In this document: positions 52,986-62,040 of the stretch, piece after piece
Numbering within the stretch: position 1 is the stretch's first letter
How the letters are laid out: each line of letters opens with the position of its first letter
Position numbers and translations under genes: made by a program
The notes under the pieces: model-generated
Told to the model about the DNA's origin: nothing
The model's database searches: none
Seen by the model: only the letters and a program-made list of their open reading frames with translations
NCBI GenBank assembly: GCA_041397775.1
Contig: JAWKWB010000008.1
Span: forward strand, 267,963 to 331,962
Origin: Ga0077555 sp041397775
GTDB lineage: Bacteria; Pseudomonadota; Alphaproteobacteria; Rhizobiales; Hyphomicrobiaceae
Length of the DNA stretch: 64,000 nucleotides
Direction of reading: 5' to 3'

Positions 52986-53729
52986 TCAGCCCTGAACCGG
53001 ACCCGACATCACCGTCGCCTGGTCGAGCTTGACGCCCGGCCCCTGCGTGGAGGTGATCGAAATCTTCTTGACGTAGGTGCCCTTGGAGCCGGCGGGCTTG
53101 GCCCGGACCACGGCTTCCACGAACGCCTTGATGTTCTCGATCAGCGCGCCGTCGTTGAAGCTCGCCTTGCCGACGCTGGCGTGGACAATGCCCGCCTTCT
53201 CGACACGGAACTCCACAGAGCCGCCCTTGGCACCCTGCACGGCAGTCGTCACGTCCATCGTGACGGTGCCGACGCGCGGGTTCGGCATCATGCCGCGAGG
53301 ACCGAGCACCTTACCCAGACGGCCGACGAGCCCCATCATGTCGGGGGTCGCGATGCAGCGATCGAAGTTGATCACGCCCTTGGAGACCTGCTCGACGAGA
53401 TCCTCGGCACCGACGACATCGGCGCCGGCGGCGCGCGCCTCGTCGGCCTTCGGGCCACGGGCGAAGACGGCCACGCGCTGCGTCCGGCCCGTGCCGTTCG
53501 GCAGGTTGCAGACGCCACGGACCATCTGGTCGGCGTGCTTGGGGTCGACGCCCAGGTTCATCGCGATCTCGACGGACTCGTCGAACTTCGCCTTGGCGCG
53601 CGACTTCACAAGCTTGATCGCCTCGTCCACGGCGTAAGCCTTGGCGCGATCGATCCCGACCCGGGAGGCCGCCATGCGCTTGCCGCCAGCCAGACGGGTC
53701 GCCTTGATCTGCTCAGGTGTCATCGCCAT
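52986..53729 (-). CDS. rplA: 50S ribosomal protein L1
   Basis: A 247-residue L1, the mobile E-site stalk protein. GKVLGPRGMMPNPRVGTVT and FDRCIATPDMM are typical. The N-terminus (MAMTPEQIKATRLAGG) is about 14 residues longer than usual before GKRMAASRVGIDRAKAY; no better start with a ribosome binding site was seen inside it. It begins 2 bp after rplK. Confidence 0.97.
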   Translation of the reverse strand: MAMTPEQIKATRLAGGKRMAASRVGIDRAKAYAVDEAIKLVKSRAKAKFDESVEIAMNLGVDPKHADQMVRGVCNLPNGTGRTQRVAVFARGPKADEARAAGADVVGAEDLVEQVSKGVINFDRCIATPDMMGLVGRLGKVLGPRGMMPNPRVGTVTMDVTTAVQGAKGGSVEFRVEKAGIVHASVGKASFNDGALIENIKAFVEAVVRAKPAGSKGTYVKKISITSTQGPGVKLDQATVMSGPVQG

Positions 53730-53731
53730 GG

Positions 53732-54181
53732 TCAGCCCTCCACAACCTGAAGGCCCATGGAGCGGGCCGAGCCAGCCAGCGTGCGCGACGCGGCCTCGAT
53801 GTCGGTCGTATTCATGTCCTTGAGCTTGAGCTTCGCAATCTCGCGGATCTGGTCCATCGTGATGGAACCGGCGACGGCGCGGCCCGGCTCCTTGGAGCCC
53901 GAGCCCGGCTTGCCCGTCGGCTTCAGGCCCGCAGCCTTCTTGATCAGGAACGTCGCGGGCGGCAGCCGCATCTCGAAGGTGAAGGAGCGGTCGGAATAGA
54001 CCGTGATCTTCACCGGAATCGGCGTGCCCTGCTCCATGTCCTTCGTCTTGGCGTTGAACGCCTTGCAGAATTCCATGATGTTGACGCCGCGCTGACCGAG
54101 CGCGGGGCCAATCGGCGGAGCCGGATTTGCAGCGCCTGCCGGCACCTGCAGGTTTACGTAGCCATCTATCTTCTTCGCCAT
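53732..54181 (-). CDS. rplK: 50S ribosomal protein L11
   Basis: A 149-residue L11 of the GTPase-associated centre, needed for the RelA response. MAKKIDGYVNLQVPAGAANP, PPIGPALGQRGVNIMEFCKA and the C-terminal DMNTTDIEAASRTLAGSARS are conserved. It follows nusG after 171 bp. Confidence 0.98.
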   Translation of the reverse strand: MAKKIDGYVNLQVPAGAANPAPPIGPALGQRGVNIMEFCKAFNAKTKDMEQGTPIPVKITVYSDRSFTFEMRLPPATFLIKKAAGLKPTGKPGSGSKEPGRAVAGSITMDQIREIAKLKLKDMNTTDIEAASRTLAGSARSMGLQVVEG

Positions 54182-54352
54182 CTCATTCCCCTTGACGAGC
54201 GACGGGAGGCGAACCTCCCAGGGTTAGCGGTCGACGGGCTGGCTGGCCCTTCCGCAACTTCCGGCCGCGATCCACGCCCCATGGCGTGCCACCGATACCG
54301 GAAACTCGAACCGGTGGCCGCGCCGCCAGGCACCGCCACCTCTGGCGGCCCA

Positions 54353-54892
54353 TCAGCCGCCGGCAACCTTCTCGACCTGGCCGAACTCCAGATCGACGCG
54401 CGTGGCACGGCCGAAGATCATGACCGCCACCTTGAGGCGCGAGCGCTCCTCGTCGACCTCTTCCACCTGGCCGGTGAAGGTCGCGAACGGGCCATCGGAC
54501 ACCTTGACATTCTCGCCCACCTCGAAGGTCACGGTGGGCTTGGGGCGCTCCACACCTTCCTTGACCTGATTGAGGATGCGCATCGCCTCGGCCTCGGAGA
54601 TCGGCATCGGCTTGTTTTCCGAGCCCAGGAACCCCGTCACCTTCGGCGTGTTCTTGATCAGGTGGAACGCCTGATCCGTCATTTCCATCTTCACAAGGAC
54701 ATAGCTGGGAAACAGCTTGCGCTCGGAATGCACCTTGCGACCGCGGCGAACTTCCACCACGTCCTCGGAGGGAACCAGCACCTCGTCGAACAGATGCTCG
54801 AGACCCGACGTGCGCGCACGCTCCTTGATCGCCTCGGCCACTTTCTTCTCGAAATTCGAGTAGGCGTGGACTATGTACCAGCGCTTCGCCAT
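54353..54892 (-). CDS. nusG: Transcription termination/antitermination protein NusG
   Basis: A 179-residue NusG with an N-terminal NGN domain (KRWYIVHAYSNFEKKVAEAI, FPSYVLVKMEMTDQAFHLIK) and a C-terminal KOW domain (VKVSDGPFATFTGQVEEVD). It links RNA polymerase to Rho or to ribosomal S10. Start MAKRWYI at 54892; the longer frame overlaps the secE region. It follows secE by 46 bp. Confidence 0.98.
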   Translation of the reverse strand: MAKRWYIVHAYSNFEKKVAEAIKERARTSGLEHLFDEVLVPSEDVVEVRRGRKVHSERKLFPSYVLVKMEMTDQAFHLIKNTPKVTGFLGSENKPMPISEAEAMRILNQVKEGVERPKPTVTFEVGENVKVSDGPFATFTGQVEEVDEERSRLKVAVMIFGRATRVDLEFGQVEKVAGG

Positions 54893-54938
54893 GGACCTCT
54901 CTGCCGCACTTCCAAAGTAAAGGCCGACCAATTGCTGG

Positions 54939-55136
54939 TCAGCGACCGATGCCGAGCACCAACTTCACCAACCAGCCCAGCGTCAGATCGGCCGTCGTGA
55001 AGAACAGCGCCGACAGCGCCACCATGATCAACACCATAATCGTCGTGACCCAGACTTCCTTCCAGGTCGGCCAAGTCACCTTGGCCACCTCCTGGCGGAC
55101 TTCCTGGATGAATTGAAAGGGCTTCAGACCCGCCAT
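54939..55136 (-). CDS. secE: Preprotein translocase subunit SecE
   Basis: A 65-residue single-helix SecE, which clamps SecY in the inner membrane. The amphipathic segment FIQEVRQEVAKVTWPTWKEV precedes the transmembrane helix (VTTIMVLIMVALSALFF). Start MAGLKPF at 55136. It lies between tRNA-Trp and nusG, the canonical order. Confidence 0.96.
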   Translation of the reverse strand: MAGLKPFQFIQEVRQEVAKVTWPTWKEVWVTTIMVLIMVALSALFFTTADLTLGWLVKLVLGIGR

Positions 55137-55230
55137 ACCCCATTCCCACAATAATGCCCGTCGCAGCGGGCGCGAGGCGCCCTCCCAGGACGAGCATGCT
55201 GACCGACCACGGCGGCACATGCGACTTGAG

Positions 55231-55306
55231 TGGCAGGGGCGGAGGGTCTCGAACCCCCAACCTTCGGTTTTGGAGACCGACGCTCTGCCAATTGAGCTAC
55301 ACCCCT
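55231..55306 (-). tRNA. trnW: tRNA-Trp (anticodon CCA)
   Basis: A 76-nt cloverleaf with encoded CCA. The acceptor stem AGGGGTG/CGCCCCT has one G-U pair, the D-loop region is AGCTCAATTGGCAGAGC, the anticodon loop is CTCCAAA, and the T-loop is GGTTCGAGACC. It is upstream of secE on the same strand, its usual place. Confidence 0.97.
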
Positions 55307-55471
55307 TCAAGCATCGACCGCACCACGCCAGCCCCAGCGATCCAGGACATTGCGACCGGAACGATCGCCACTAGAGAAACCTCAAGCAGCATTGTCGGCA
55401 AGACGAGCCGCAGAACGCCCTCCGTCCTGCAGCCGCGTCGCCGACACTTTCCCATTCAACTTGTCAACGCC

Positions 55472-55500
55472 CTTATAGCCGCCTTGCGCACAGCGCACAA
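55472..55500 (-). promoter_or_regulatory. Candidate promoter for tRNA-Trp-secE-nusG
   Basis: On the minus strand TTGTGC (55500-55495) and TATAAG (55477-55472) are separated by exactly 17 bp. The start point would be near 55465, about 160 nt upstream of the tRNA. Consensus-based inference only; two other TTGACA boxes nearby (55511-55506 and 55467-55462) have no good -10 partner. Confidence 0.55.
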
Positions 55501-55639
55501 GCCTCTGTCAAGAAATTATCCTTGACTGTTCCATGATGGCCGGGACAGCGGCGAAATCTGGGCAGCATGCCCTGCGACAGAACCGCCCGTGCAAGCGCCC
55601 TGCGGCAGAGCCGGTGCCATGCGCCCTGGTTCGGCCTCC

Positions 55640-56516
55640 ACCGGTTCCCCCTGGTCTCACCTCCCCGGTTCCCCGGCCAAGCGGGCGGGCCAGAGCCGGC
55701 CGCTGCCCGAGCCGGGGTCTTTCCCGGCGCTCTCGGGGCACAGCGCCACGAAGGCACCCGGGCACGGCAGCCACACGCCGCTACGCCCGTCGCGACCCGC
55801 ACCGCGATAGATCCCGGATCGCCGCGCGTCGCGCGCCGTCCGGGAAACCGGGAGAGGCTGGGCACGGCATCTAGGGAACCAGGTGGGGGAGGATAGGGCG
55901 CAATTTCCAGGAAACCGGAGAATGGGGCGTCGCGATTGGACGTCCGCTCGACGAGCTAGCATCATAACCAGCGCAGATCACTCTGGTCCCACCTCCCCTC
56001 CGGTTCCCCGGCCAAGCGGGCGGGCCAGAGCCCGGCCGCTGCCCGAGCCGGGGTCTTTCCCGGTGCTGTCGGGCACAACGCTGCCGCCGCATGTGGCCAC
56101 GCTCGTCGCGACCCGCACCGCGATGGATCCCGGATCGCCGCGCGTCGCGCGCCGTCCGGGAAACCGGCGGATGAGGTCCCTTCGCCCTTTCCGGTTCCCC
56201 GGCAAAGCGGGCGGGCGAGAGCCCGGCCGCTGCCCGAGCCGGGGTCTTTCCCGGCGCTCTTGGAGCACAGCGCCACGAAGGCACCCGGGCACGGCAGCCA
56301 CACGCCGCTACGCCCGTCGCGACCCGTACCGCGATGGATCCCGGATCGCCGCGCGTCGCGCGCCGTCCGGGAAACCGGGGGAGAGGATTGGCACGGCCTC
56401 TTGGTAACCGGGCGAGGGGAGGATAGGGCGCAATTTCCGGGAAACCGGAGAATGGGGCGTCGCGATTGGACGCCCGCTCGACGAGCCAGTGGCCACACTG
56501 GAGCGGACGCCCAATC
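55640..56516. repeat. GC-rich dispersed repeat cluster 2 (no gene in 55307-56523 besides the promoter)
   Basis: The minus-strand version of the 34.5-kb repeat family. Copies lie at about 55646-55870, 55984-56180 and 56187-56400, sharing CCCCGGCCAAGCGGGCGGGC (GCAAAG in copy 3), CGAGCCGGGGTCTTTCCCGG and CGCGCGTCGCGCGCCGTCCG. Two 69-bp direct repeats (55888-55956 and 56418-56486) differ at only two positions. The end (56465-56515) is a large hairpin with inner stem CCAGTG/CACTGG. Open frames through it are GC-driven and differ between copies. Confidence 0.85.
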
Positions 56517-56523
56517 CGGCGCA

Positions 56524-56844
56524 CTAAATCTCCTCGACGACGACGCCGGTGCCGTAGGCCAGCACCTCCGTGACGCCGGCGTTGATTTCATTGGCATCGT
56601 AGCGCATGCCGACGACAGCGTTGGCGCCGAGCAGTCGCGCGTTCTCGACCAGAAGATCGTGCGCCTCCTGACGCGCCTCCTCGGCCAGCCGCGTATAGAT
56701 CGTGATGTTGCCGCCCCTCATGGTCTGAAGGAATGCGCCCAGCCCGGCCACGACATTGCGCGACCGGACCGTGACGCCACGCACCAGCCCGACGTGTCGC
56801 ACGATCCGATATCCGGATATTTCAGGGGTGGTCGCAATGAGCAT
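56524..56844 (-). CDS. UPF0145 (YbjQ-like) family protein
   Basis: A 106-residue UPF0145/YbjQ protein, a small fold that forms ring-shaped oligomers and is often annotated as heavy-metal-binding. MLIATTPEISGYRIVRHVGL, VRGVTVRSRNVV and GANAVVGMRYDANEI are typical. ATG 56844 gives the standard length; the longer upstream frame is ignored. It lies 142 bp downstream of the ammonium transporter, possibly in the same transcript. Confidence 0.92.
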   Translation of the reverse strand: MLIATTPEISGYRIVRHVGLVRGVTVRSRNVVAGLGAFLQTMRGGNITIYTRLAEEARQEAHDLLVENARLLGANAVVGMRYDANEINAGVTEVLAYGTGVVVEEI

Positions 56845-56986
56845 GCGGCAGCTCCGAAAGCGAAGGGACGACCTGCCCGCCGGGCAAACACCGGATCGCG
56901 CCCGAGATGGCAGTCCGGGCATTCATATCCTGCCTGTCGCCCCGAAGCGCGCTTTCATTTGCGCAGCCGGTGCCCGCCCGCATGCC

Positions 56987-58216
56987 TCACATGCGACCGC
57001 TACGCACGTCCTCCTCCGGGCTGGCGCTGATCTTGTGGATGGCAAGATCGGCACCCTCGCGCTCCTCGTCCGTCGAGAGGCGGAAGCCGAGGGCGAGGTC
57101 GACGGCCGAATAGACGACGAAACCGGCGGCAAAGCCGAAACCGGCGCCCAGCACGCTGCCGAAGAACTGCGAAGCGAAGGTCACGCCGCCCAGTCCGCCG
57201 AGTGCCTCGAGGCCGAAGATGCCACACGCGATGCCTCCCCACAGGCCGCACAAGCCATGCAAGGGCCACACGCCCAGCACGTCGTCGATCTGCCAGCGGT
57301 TGGTCAGCACCTGGAACATCTGGACGAAAATGAAGCCCGCGACGCCGCCCACGACCAGGGCGCCCAGCGGATGCATGACATCTGACCCCGCGCAGACGGC
57401 CACGAGCCCCGCAAGGGCGCCGTTGTGCACGAAGCCGGGGTCGTTCCGCCCGGCAATCAGGGCGACCAGAATGCCGCCGCACATGGCCATGAGCGAGTTG
57501 ATGGCCACGAGCCCGGACACGGCCTTCAGGGACTGCGCGCTCATCACGTTGAAGCCGAACCAGCCCACGCAGAGCATCCACGAGCCCATGGCGAGCCAGG
57601 GGATCGAAGACGGCGGCGTGGCGAGGGAGCGTCCCTTGGAATAGCGGCCGGTGCGCGCGCCCAGGCGCATCACCGCTGCCAGCGCCACCCAGCCACCGAA
57701 GGCGTGAACGACGATCGAGCCGGCGAAGTCCTTGAACTCCGCCCCCAGGACCTTGGCGAAGAAGCCCTCCTGCAGCCCGAGGTTCTTGTTCCAGATCACG
57801 CCCTCGAGCACGGGATAGAGCAAGCCGACGATGAGGGCCGTCGCGACGCACTGCGGCAGGAACCGCGCACGCTCGGCGATGCCGCCCGACACGATGGCGG
57901 GAACGGCGGCCGCGAACGTCGCGAGGAAGAAGAACTTCACGAGGCTGAGCCCTTGGGGATCGAAACCTTTCTGCGCGCCCGAGATCGCCGCGGCACTCGC
58001 CAGGAAGGTGACGCCATAGGCGATGGCATAGCCGACGAAGAAGTAACAAAGAGTGGAAATCGCGAAATCCACCAGGATCTTGCAGAGTGCATTGACCTGG
58101 TTCTTGTGACGGACCGTGCCCACCTCGAGGAAGGCGAAGCCGCCGTGCATCGCGAATACGAGAATGGCCCCCATCAAGAGAAAGAAGACATCGCCGCTTG
58201 CTTGACCCTGCTGCAT
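56987..58216 (-). CDS. amt: Ammonium transporter (Amt/Mep/Rh family)
   Basis: A 409-residue Amt-type channel with about 11 hydrophobic helices. The twin pore histidines are in VVHAFGGWVALAA and VWPLHGLCGLWGG, and the gate region includes FNVMSAQSLKAVSG. The C-terminal cytoplasmic tail (LSTDEEREGADLAIHKISAS) matches the conserved regulatory tail contacted by GlnK. No glnK gene is adjacent, unlike the common glnK-amtB operon. A sigma54-like promoter lies upstream, which suits nitrogen control. Confidence 0.94.
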   Translation of the reverse strand: MQQGQASGDVFFLLMGAILVFAMHGGFAFLEVGTVRHKNQVNALCKILVDFAISTLCYFFVGYAIAYGVTFLASAAAISGAQKGFDPQGLSLVKFFFLATFAAAVPAIVSGGIAERARFLPQCVATALIVGLLYPVLEGVIWNKNLGLQEGFFAKVLGAEFKDFAGSIVVHAFGGWVALAAVMRLGARTGRYSKGRSLATPPSSIPWLAMGSWMLCVGWFGFNVMSAQSLKAVSGLVAINSLMAMCGGILVALIAGRNDPGFVHNGALAGLVAVCAGSDVMHPLGALVVGGVAGFIFVQMFQVLTNRWQIDDVLGVWPLHGLCGLWGGIACGIFGLEALGGLGGVTFASQFFGSVLGAGFGFAAGFVVYSAVDLALGFRLSTDEEREGADLAIHKISASPEEDVRSGRM

Positions 58217-58300
58217 CGAAGTTCCCGCGCCTCCCGCTGCGCATGATTTTCGTGCAATCGAGGCGAAAAACCATCAATCGCACATGCAGGCGGCAGTAAG

Positions 58301-58316
58301 ATCAAGAATTGTGCCA
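58301..58316 (-). promoter_or_regulatory. Candidate sigma54 promoter of amt
   Basis: On the minus strand TGGCAC-AATTC-TTGAT (58316-58301) matches the -24/-12 sigma54 pattern (TGGCAC-N5-TTGC) with correct spacing and one change at the -12 GC. A transcript would start near 58290, about 74 nt before the amt ATG. No NtrC site was recognised. Confidence 0.45.
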
Positions 58317-58502
58317 GTTGCACTCATTTTGACGCATTCGTTTCATTTCAAGGCGATACCGCTTCCGGGTTCGGCGCGACAGCGGCGTGCTCTGCCTGTT
58401 TATCCATCAGGACTGCCGGATTTTTCGCCTTGTTTTTGGTCGCTCCAGCCCGAGCGGCGCAGTAGTCTCCGACACGCGACATGAGGAGCTGGGAGCGTGA
58501 CC

Positions 58503-58883
58503 ATGGTGCCGTCAGCAGAAGAACGCGATGCGCTGTTCAAGACCTTCGGGCGCGCCTGGTTCAAGCGCGACGTCGCGCTGCTCTACGAGGCCGTGACGCC
58601 CGACTTCGTGTGGGCGCAGTCGGATGGCAGCGGCAAGGTTGCGCACATCACGGGGCGCGATGCCGTGGGGGCGGCGCTGACCGCCACGGGAACGGACGGC
58701 GTCCAGCGACGCTTCGAGGACGTCGCCTATCACCATGCCGGCGACCAGTCGTTCATGACGTTCCGCATCGTGGAGACCATCGCGGCAACGGGCGAGACGC
58801 GCGCGGATATCGGCGTGGAGCGCTACCGGTTCCGCGATGGGCGCATCGCCTTGAAAGACGTCTACCGCAAGCGCGCGCTCTGA
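58503..58883 (+). CDS. SnoaL/NTF2-like small protein
   Basis: A 126-residue protein with the cone-shaped NTF2/SnoaL-type pattern: ERDALFKTFGRAWFKRDVAL, VTPDFVWAQSDGSGKVAH and IGVERYRFRDGRIALKDVY. Such proteins are isomerases, hydratases or ligand binders; no specific activity is apparent. ATG 58503 has GGGAG 7 nt upstream; a GTG at 58497 with AGGAG is an equally possible start. Confidence 0.8.
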   Translation: MVPSAEERDALFKTFGRAWFKRDVALLYEAVTPDFVWAQSDGSGKVAHITGRDAVGAALTATGTDGVQRRFEDVAYHHAGDQSFMTFRIVETIAATGETRADIGVERYRFRDGRIALKDVYRKRAL

Positions 58884-59006
58884 TCGCCGCAAGCCCGGCG
58901 CCCGCTCTGGTGGCGGGCATTCGCCGGACGCGGGCGCTTCCGGTATGATAAGCAGCCCAGGTGCGGCGATTCCCGCCGCAGACCGAGGGAGCGCCACGCC
59001 AACCGC

Positions 59007-59612
59007 ATGTCTCGAAAGTCCTCCGCCCCCGAGATCGACCGCCTCATCCAACTCCTGTCCCGGATGCCGGGGCTCGGGCCTCGCTCGGCGCGGAAGGCTG
59101 CCCTGAGCCTGCTCAAGCGCCGTGCGGAACTGCTCGAACCACTGGCCGCGGCCATGAGCGAGGCAGCCGCCAAGATCACGGCCTGTCCGGAGTGCGGCAA
59201 CCTGGACACCGTGACGCCCTGCACGATCTGCCGCGACGAACGGCGCGACCGGTCGCTCATCGTGGTCGTGGAGGAGATCGGCGACTTGTGGGCGCTGGAG
59301 CGTGCCGGCGTCGTGCGCGGGGTCTATCACGTTCTTGGAGGCCATTTGTCGCCCCTCGACGGGATCGGGCCGGACCGCCTCAACATCCCGCGCCTGCTCG
59401 ACCGCGCGCGGCCGCCTGCGGTAAACGAGGTCCTCCTCGCACTCAATGCGACCGTGGAAGGCCAGACCACGGCCCACTATCTGCGCGACCAACTGGCCGC
59501 GAACGGCGTCAAGGTTTCGACGCTGCAGCAGGGCGTCCCCGTCGGCGGCGAACTCGATTACCTCGATGAAGGCACACTCGCGGCGGCGGTGCGCGCCCGG
59601 CGCGAAATCTGA
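59007..59612 (+). CDS. recR: Recombination protein RecR
   Basis: A 201-residue RecR, the RecFOR-pathway clamp. The N-terminal helix-hairpin-helix (RMPGLGPRSARKAALSLL), the Cys4 zinc finger (CPEC...CTIC), the TOPRIM domain (LIVVVEEIGDLWALERAGVV) and the C-terminal ATVEGQTTAHYLRDQL are all present. It is not next to dnaX-ybaB here, its common location. A type B palindromic element follows 16 bp after the stop. Confidence 0.97.
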   Translation: MSRKSSAPEIDRLIQLLSRMPGLGPRSARKAALSLLKRRAELLEPLAAAMSEAAAKITACPECGNLDTVTPCTICRDERRDRSLIVVVEEIGDLWALERAGVVRGVYHVLGGHLSPLDGIGPDRLNIPRLLDRARPPAVNEVLLALNATVEGQTTAHYLRDQLAANGVKVSTLQQGVPVGGELDYLDEGTLAAAVRARREI

Positions 59613-59628
59613 AGCGATTGCACACGCT

Positions 59629-59703
59629 AGTGTAACTTTTGCATCTGACGTTTGGTCATGGTCCCAGCTGCGAGTGGGGACCAAACGTCAGATGCGCTAC
59701 ACT
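59629..59703. repeat. Bulged palindromic element, type B, copy 2
   Basis: A 75-nt element about 93% identical to 30368-30442: outer stem AGTGTAAC/GCTACACT (one mismatch), bulge TTTT, a perfect 16-bp inner stem GCATCTGACGTTTGGT/ACCAAACGTCAGATGC and a 23-nt loop. Flanked by CTAG on the left. It lies just after recR and could also act as a transcript end. Confidence 0.87.
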
Positions 59704-59815
59704 ACCCGCGGCACTTAAAAAGAAAATCGGCGCCTGATTGGCGATCAACAAGATAATGTCCGGCCGGCTTGAACGGCCGCACACGTTCTTCTAAGAGGCT
59801 CTGTTCAAGAGACGA

Positions 59816-61873
59816 ATGACGCTCGGCATGCGTGCGTCGGGCGAGATGGCGGCGACATTCACGGCCCCGCCGAAGAGCTTTGCGACTTTGTCCCAGTGGG
59901 TACCTGCGATGCGATGGATCATCAAAAGCCGCGACGCGATCCTGGACCAGCCGCGGAGCATGAAGCGCATCCTGCTCATCGCCAACGATTTCATCCTGTC
60001 GAGCCTGGCAATCTGGATGGCGTTCTCGCTGCGCCCGAGCCGGCTCTACGTGCCCGAGACGGACGTGCATTGGCTGATCCTCCTTGCCGCGCCTTTCATC
60101 GTGGTCGCCTGCTTCCACTTTCTCGGCCTCTACCGCCTCGTGACGCGATTTCTCGGACGGCGCGGCGCGTTTCAGATCCTTCTCGGCGTCATCCTGTCCG
60201 TCTTGATCTGGGCGCTGCTGGTCTTCCTCGTCATCGGAACCGGCAACCCGTCCCTCGTGGTGCCGCGCGCCGTACCGCTGATTTTCGGCGCGACGGCCTT
60301 CGTGCTTCTGTGGGGCAGCCGCGAACTCGCCTCGTACATGCTGCTGGAACCCAAAATTCGGGCCGTTTTTTCCGGCAATCGCCGCAACATCGTCATCTAC
60401 GGCGCGGGGGCGGCCGGCGTTCAGTTGCTGGAGGCCCTGCGGCGCATACCGGAATATCGCGCGGTCGGCTTCGTGGAAGACAAGGCGAGCGTGATCGGCC
60501 AGCATGTCCACGGCCTCAAGGTCTACCGGGTCGACAAGCTGCCGCGGTTGATCGAGCGTGACGGCGTGCGCGAAGTCCTTCTCGCGGTCGCAGACCGGCC
60601 GCCGCGGGAGCGCCGCGAGGTCATCAAGCGCCTGACGGCCCAACCCGTGCTCGTCAAGACGATGCCGTCGATCGAGGATATCGCGTCCGGCCGGGTCGCC
60701 GTGACCGACCTCAAGCCGATCGACGTCGCAGATCTCCTCGGCCGCGATACCGTGCCCCCGGACGCCGCCCTCTTGTCGCGCGCCATCTCCGGCAAGAACG
60801 TGATGGTCACGGGCGCGGGCGGCTCGATCGGCAGTGAACTCGTGCGCCAGATCCTGCGGCAGGGCCCGCGTTCGATCGTGCTGCTGGAACTCTCCGAGCC
60901 CTCGCTCTACCTGGTCGAAATGGAAATCCGCGATCTCCTGGCGCGACCCGACATGGCGGCCCGGACGCCGGAGGTTCACGCCGTTCTGGGCTCCGTGCTC
61001 GATGCCGACCTGGTGAAACGGACGATCGAGCGCCACGCCGTGCAGACGATCTATCATGCGGCCGCCTACAAGCACGTGCCGATCGTCGAGGCCAATCCCG
61101 TCATCGGGCTGCGCAACAATACCTTCGGCACCGCCATCGTGGCCGAACTGGCGGCACAATGCCGCGTCGAGCGGGTCGCCTTGATTTCGACGGACAAGGC
61201 CGTGCGCCCGACCAACATCATGGGCGCCAGCAAGCGACTGGCCGAGCAGGTGTTCCAGGCCGCCGCCCACCGGTCGCCCGGCACGATCTATTCGATGGTG
61301 CGGTTCGGCAACGTGCTGGGCAGCTCCGGATCGGTGGTGCAGCGGTTCAAGCAACAGATCGAGCAAGGTGGCCCGGTGACGGTGACGCACCGCGACATCA
61401 TCCGCTATTTCATGTCGATACCGGAGGCGGCGGCGCTGGTCATCCAGGCGAGCGCGATGGCCAAGGGCGGCGAAGTGTTCGTGCTCGACATGGGCGAACC
61501 CGTGAAGATCGACGAACTGGCTCGCACCATGATCCGGCTGATGGGGCTCGAGCCCCAGGACGAAGAGACGCCCGATGGCGACATCGCGATCAAGTACGTG
61601 GGTCTGAGGCCGGGCGAGAAGCTCTACGAAGAACTGCTGATCGACGAGCAGGCGAGCGCAACGGAGCATCCCCGGATCCACCGGAACAGCGAGCCCTACC
61701 TGCCGCCGGAGAAACTGCGGCTCGAGCTGGAAGCGCTCAAGGTCGCGATGAACCTGGGTGACATCGAGGCCATCGACGCGCTGTTGCTGCGGACCGTGGA
61801 GGGCTATCGGCCGGACAAGCGGAACGCCTTGCCCGGGCCCAGCATCGCATTGACTTCGCGCACGCTGCACTGA
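59816..61873 (+). CDS. Membrane-bound nucleoside-diphosphate-sugar epimerase/dehydratase (CapD/FlaA1-like, long form)
   Basis: A 685-residue long-type NDP-sugar dehydratase. Four N-terminal transmembrane helices (~52-170) are followed by a CoA-binding-like Rossmann domain (IVIYGAGAAGVQLLEALRRI) and the catalytic SDR domain, with GAGGSIGSELVRQIL at ~333 and STDKAVRPTNIMGASKRLAE. The usual SDR tyrosine is methionine, as in CapD/WbpM-type 4,6-dehydratases. They make UDP-4-keto-6-deoxy sugars for capsule, O-antigen or glycan initiation. It stands alone here with no glycosyltransferases nearby. ATG 59816 has a weak AGAGA upstream; later starts are possible. Confidence 0.9.
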   Translation: MTLGMRASGEMAATFTAPPKSFATLSQWVPAMRWIIKSRDAILDQPRSMKRILLIANDFILSSLAIWMAFSLRPSRLYVPETDVHWLILLAAPFIVVACFHFLGLYRLVTRFLGRRGAFQILLGVILSVLIWALLVFLVIGTGNPSLVVPRAVPLIFGATAFVLLWGSRELASYMLLEPKIRAVFSGNRRNIVIYGAGAAGVQLLEALRRIPEYRAVGFVEDKASVIGQHVHGLKVYRVDKLPRLIERDGVREVLLAVADRPPRERREVIKRLTAQPVLVKTMPSIEDIASGRVAVTDLKPIDVADLLGRDTVPPDAALLSRAISGKNVMVTGAGGSIGSELVRQILRQGPRSIVLLELSEPSLYLVEMEIRDLLARPDMAARTPEVHAVLGSVLDADLVKRTIERHAVQTIYHAAAYKHVPIVEANPVIGLRNNTFGTAIVAELAAQCRVERVALISTDKAVRPTNIMGASKRLAEQVFQAAAHRSPGTIYSMVRFGNVLGSSGSVVQRFKQQIEQGGPVTVTHRDIIRYFMSIPEAAALVIQASAMAKGGEVFVLDMGEPVKIDELARTMIRLMGLEPQDEETPDGDIAIKYVGLRPGEKLYEELLIDEQASATEHPRIHRNSEPYLPPEKLRLELEALKVAMNLGDIEAIDALLLRTVEGYRPDKRNALPGPSIALTSRTLH

Positions 61874-62040
61874 CGCGGCCGGGCCTCGCGCGGGGACAGG
61901 GAACGGCCGTCCGCTCGCGGCGTTATCCACAGAGTCGCCGCCTCGCGCCACGATCCGGTCCGGGCGGGAGTGATAGGGTTCGAGGCGAATCGAGGCCGAA
62001 AATGTAGCGCGTCCGGCTGCCACGCTGCGGGAGAGATCGC

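Noticed and set aside
55473..56597. Open frames in repeat cluster 2 (up to ~217 codons)
   Set aside because: Several overlapping frames on both strands, Arg/Ala/Pro/Gly-rich, with the homologous units read in different registers.
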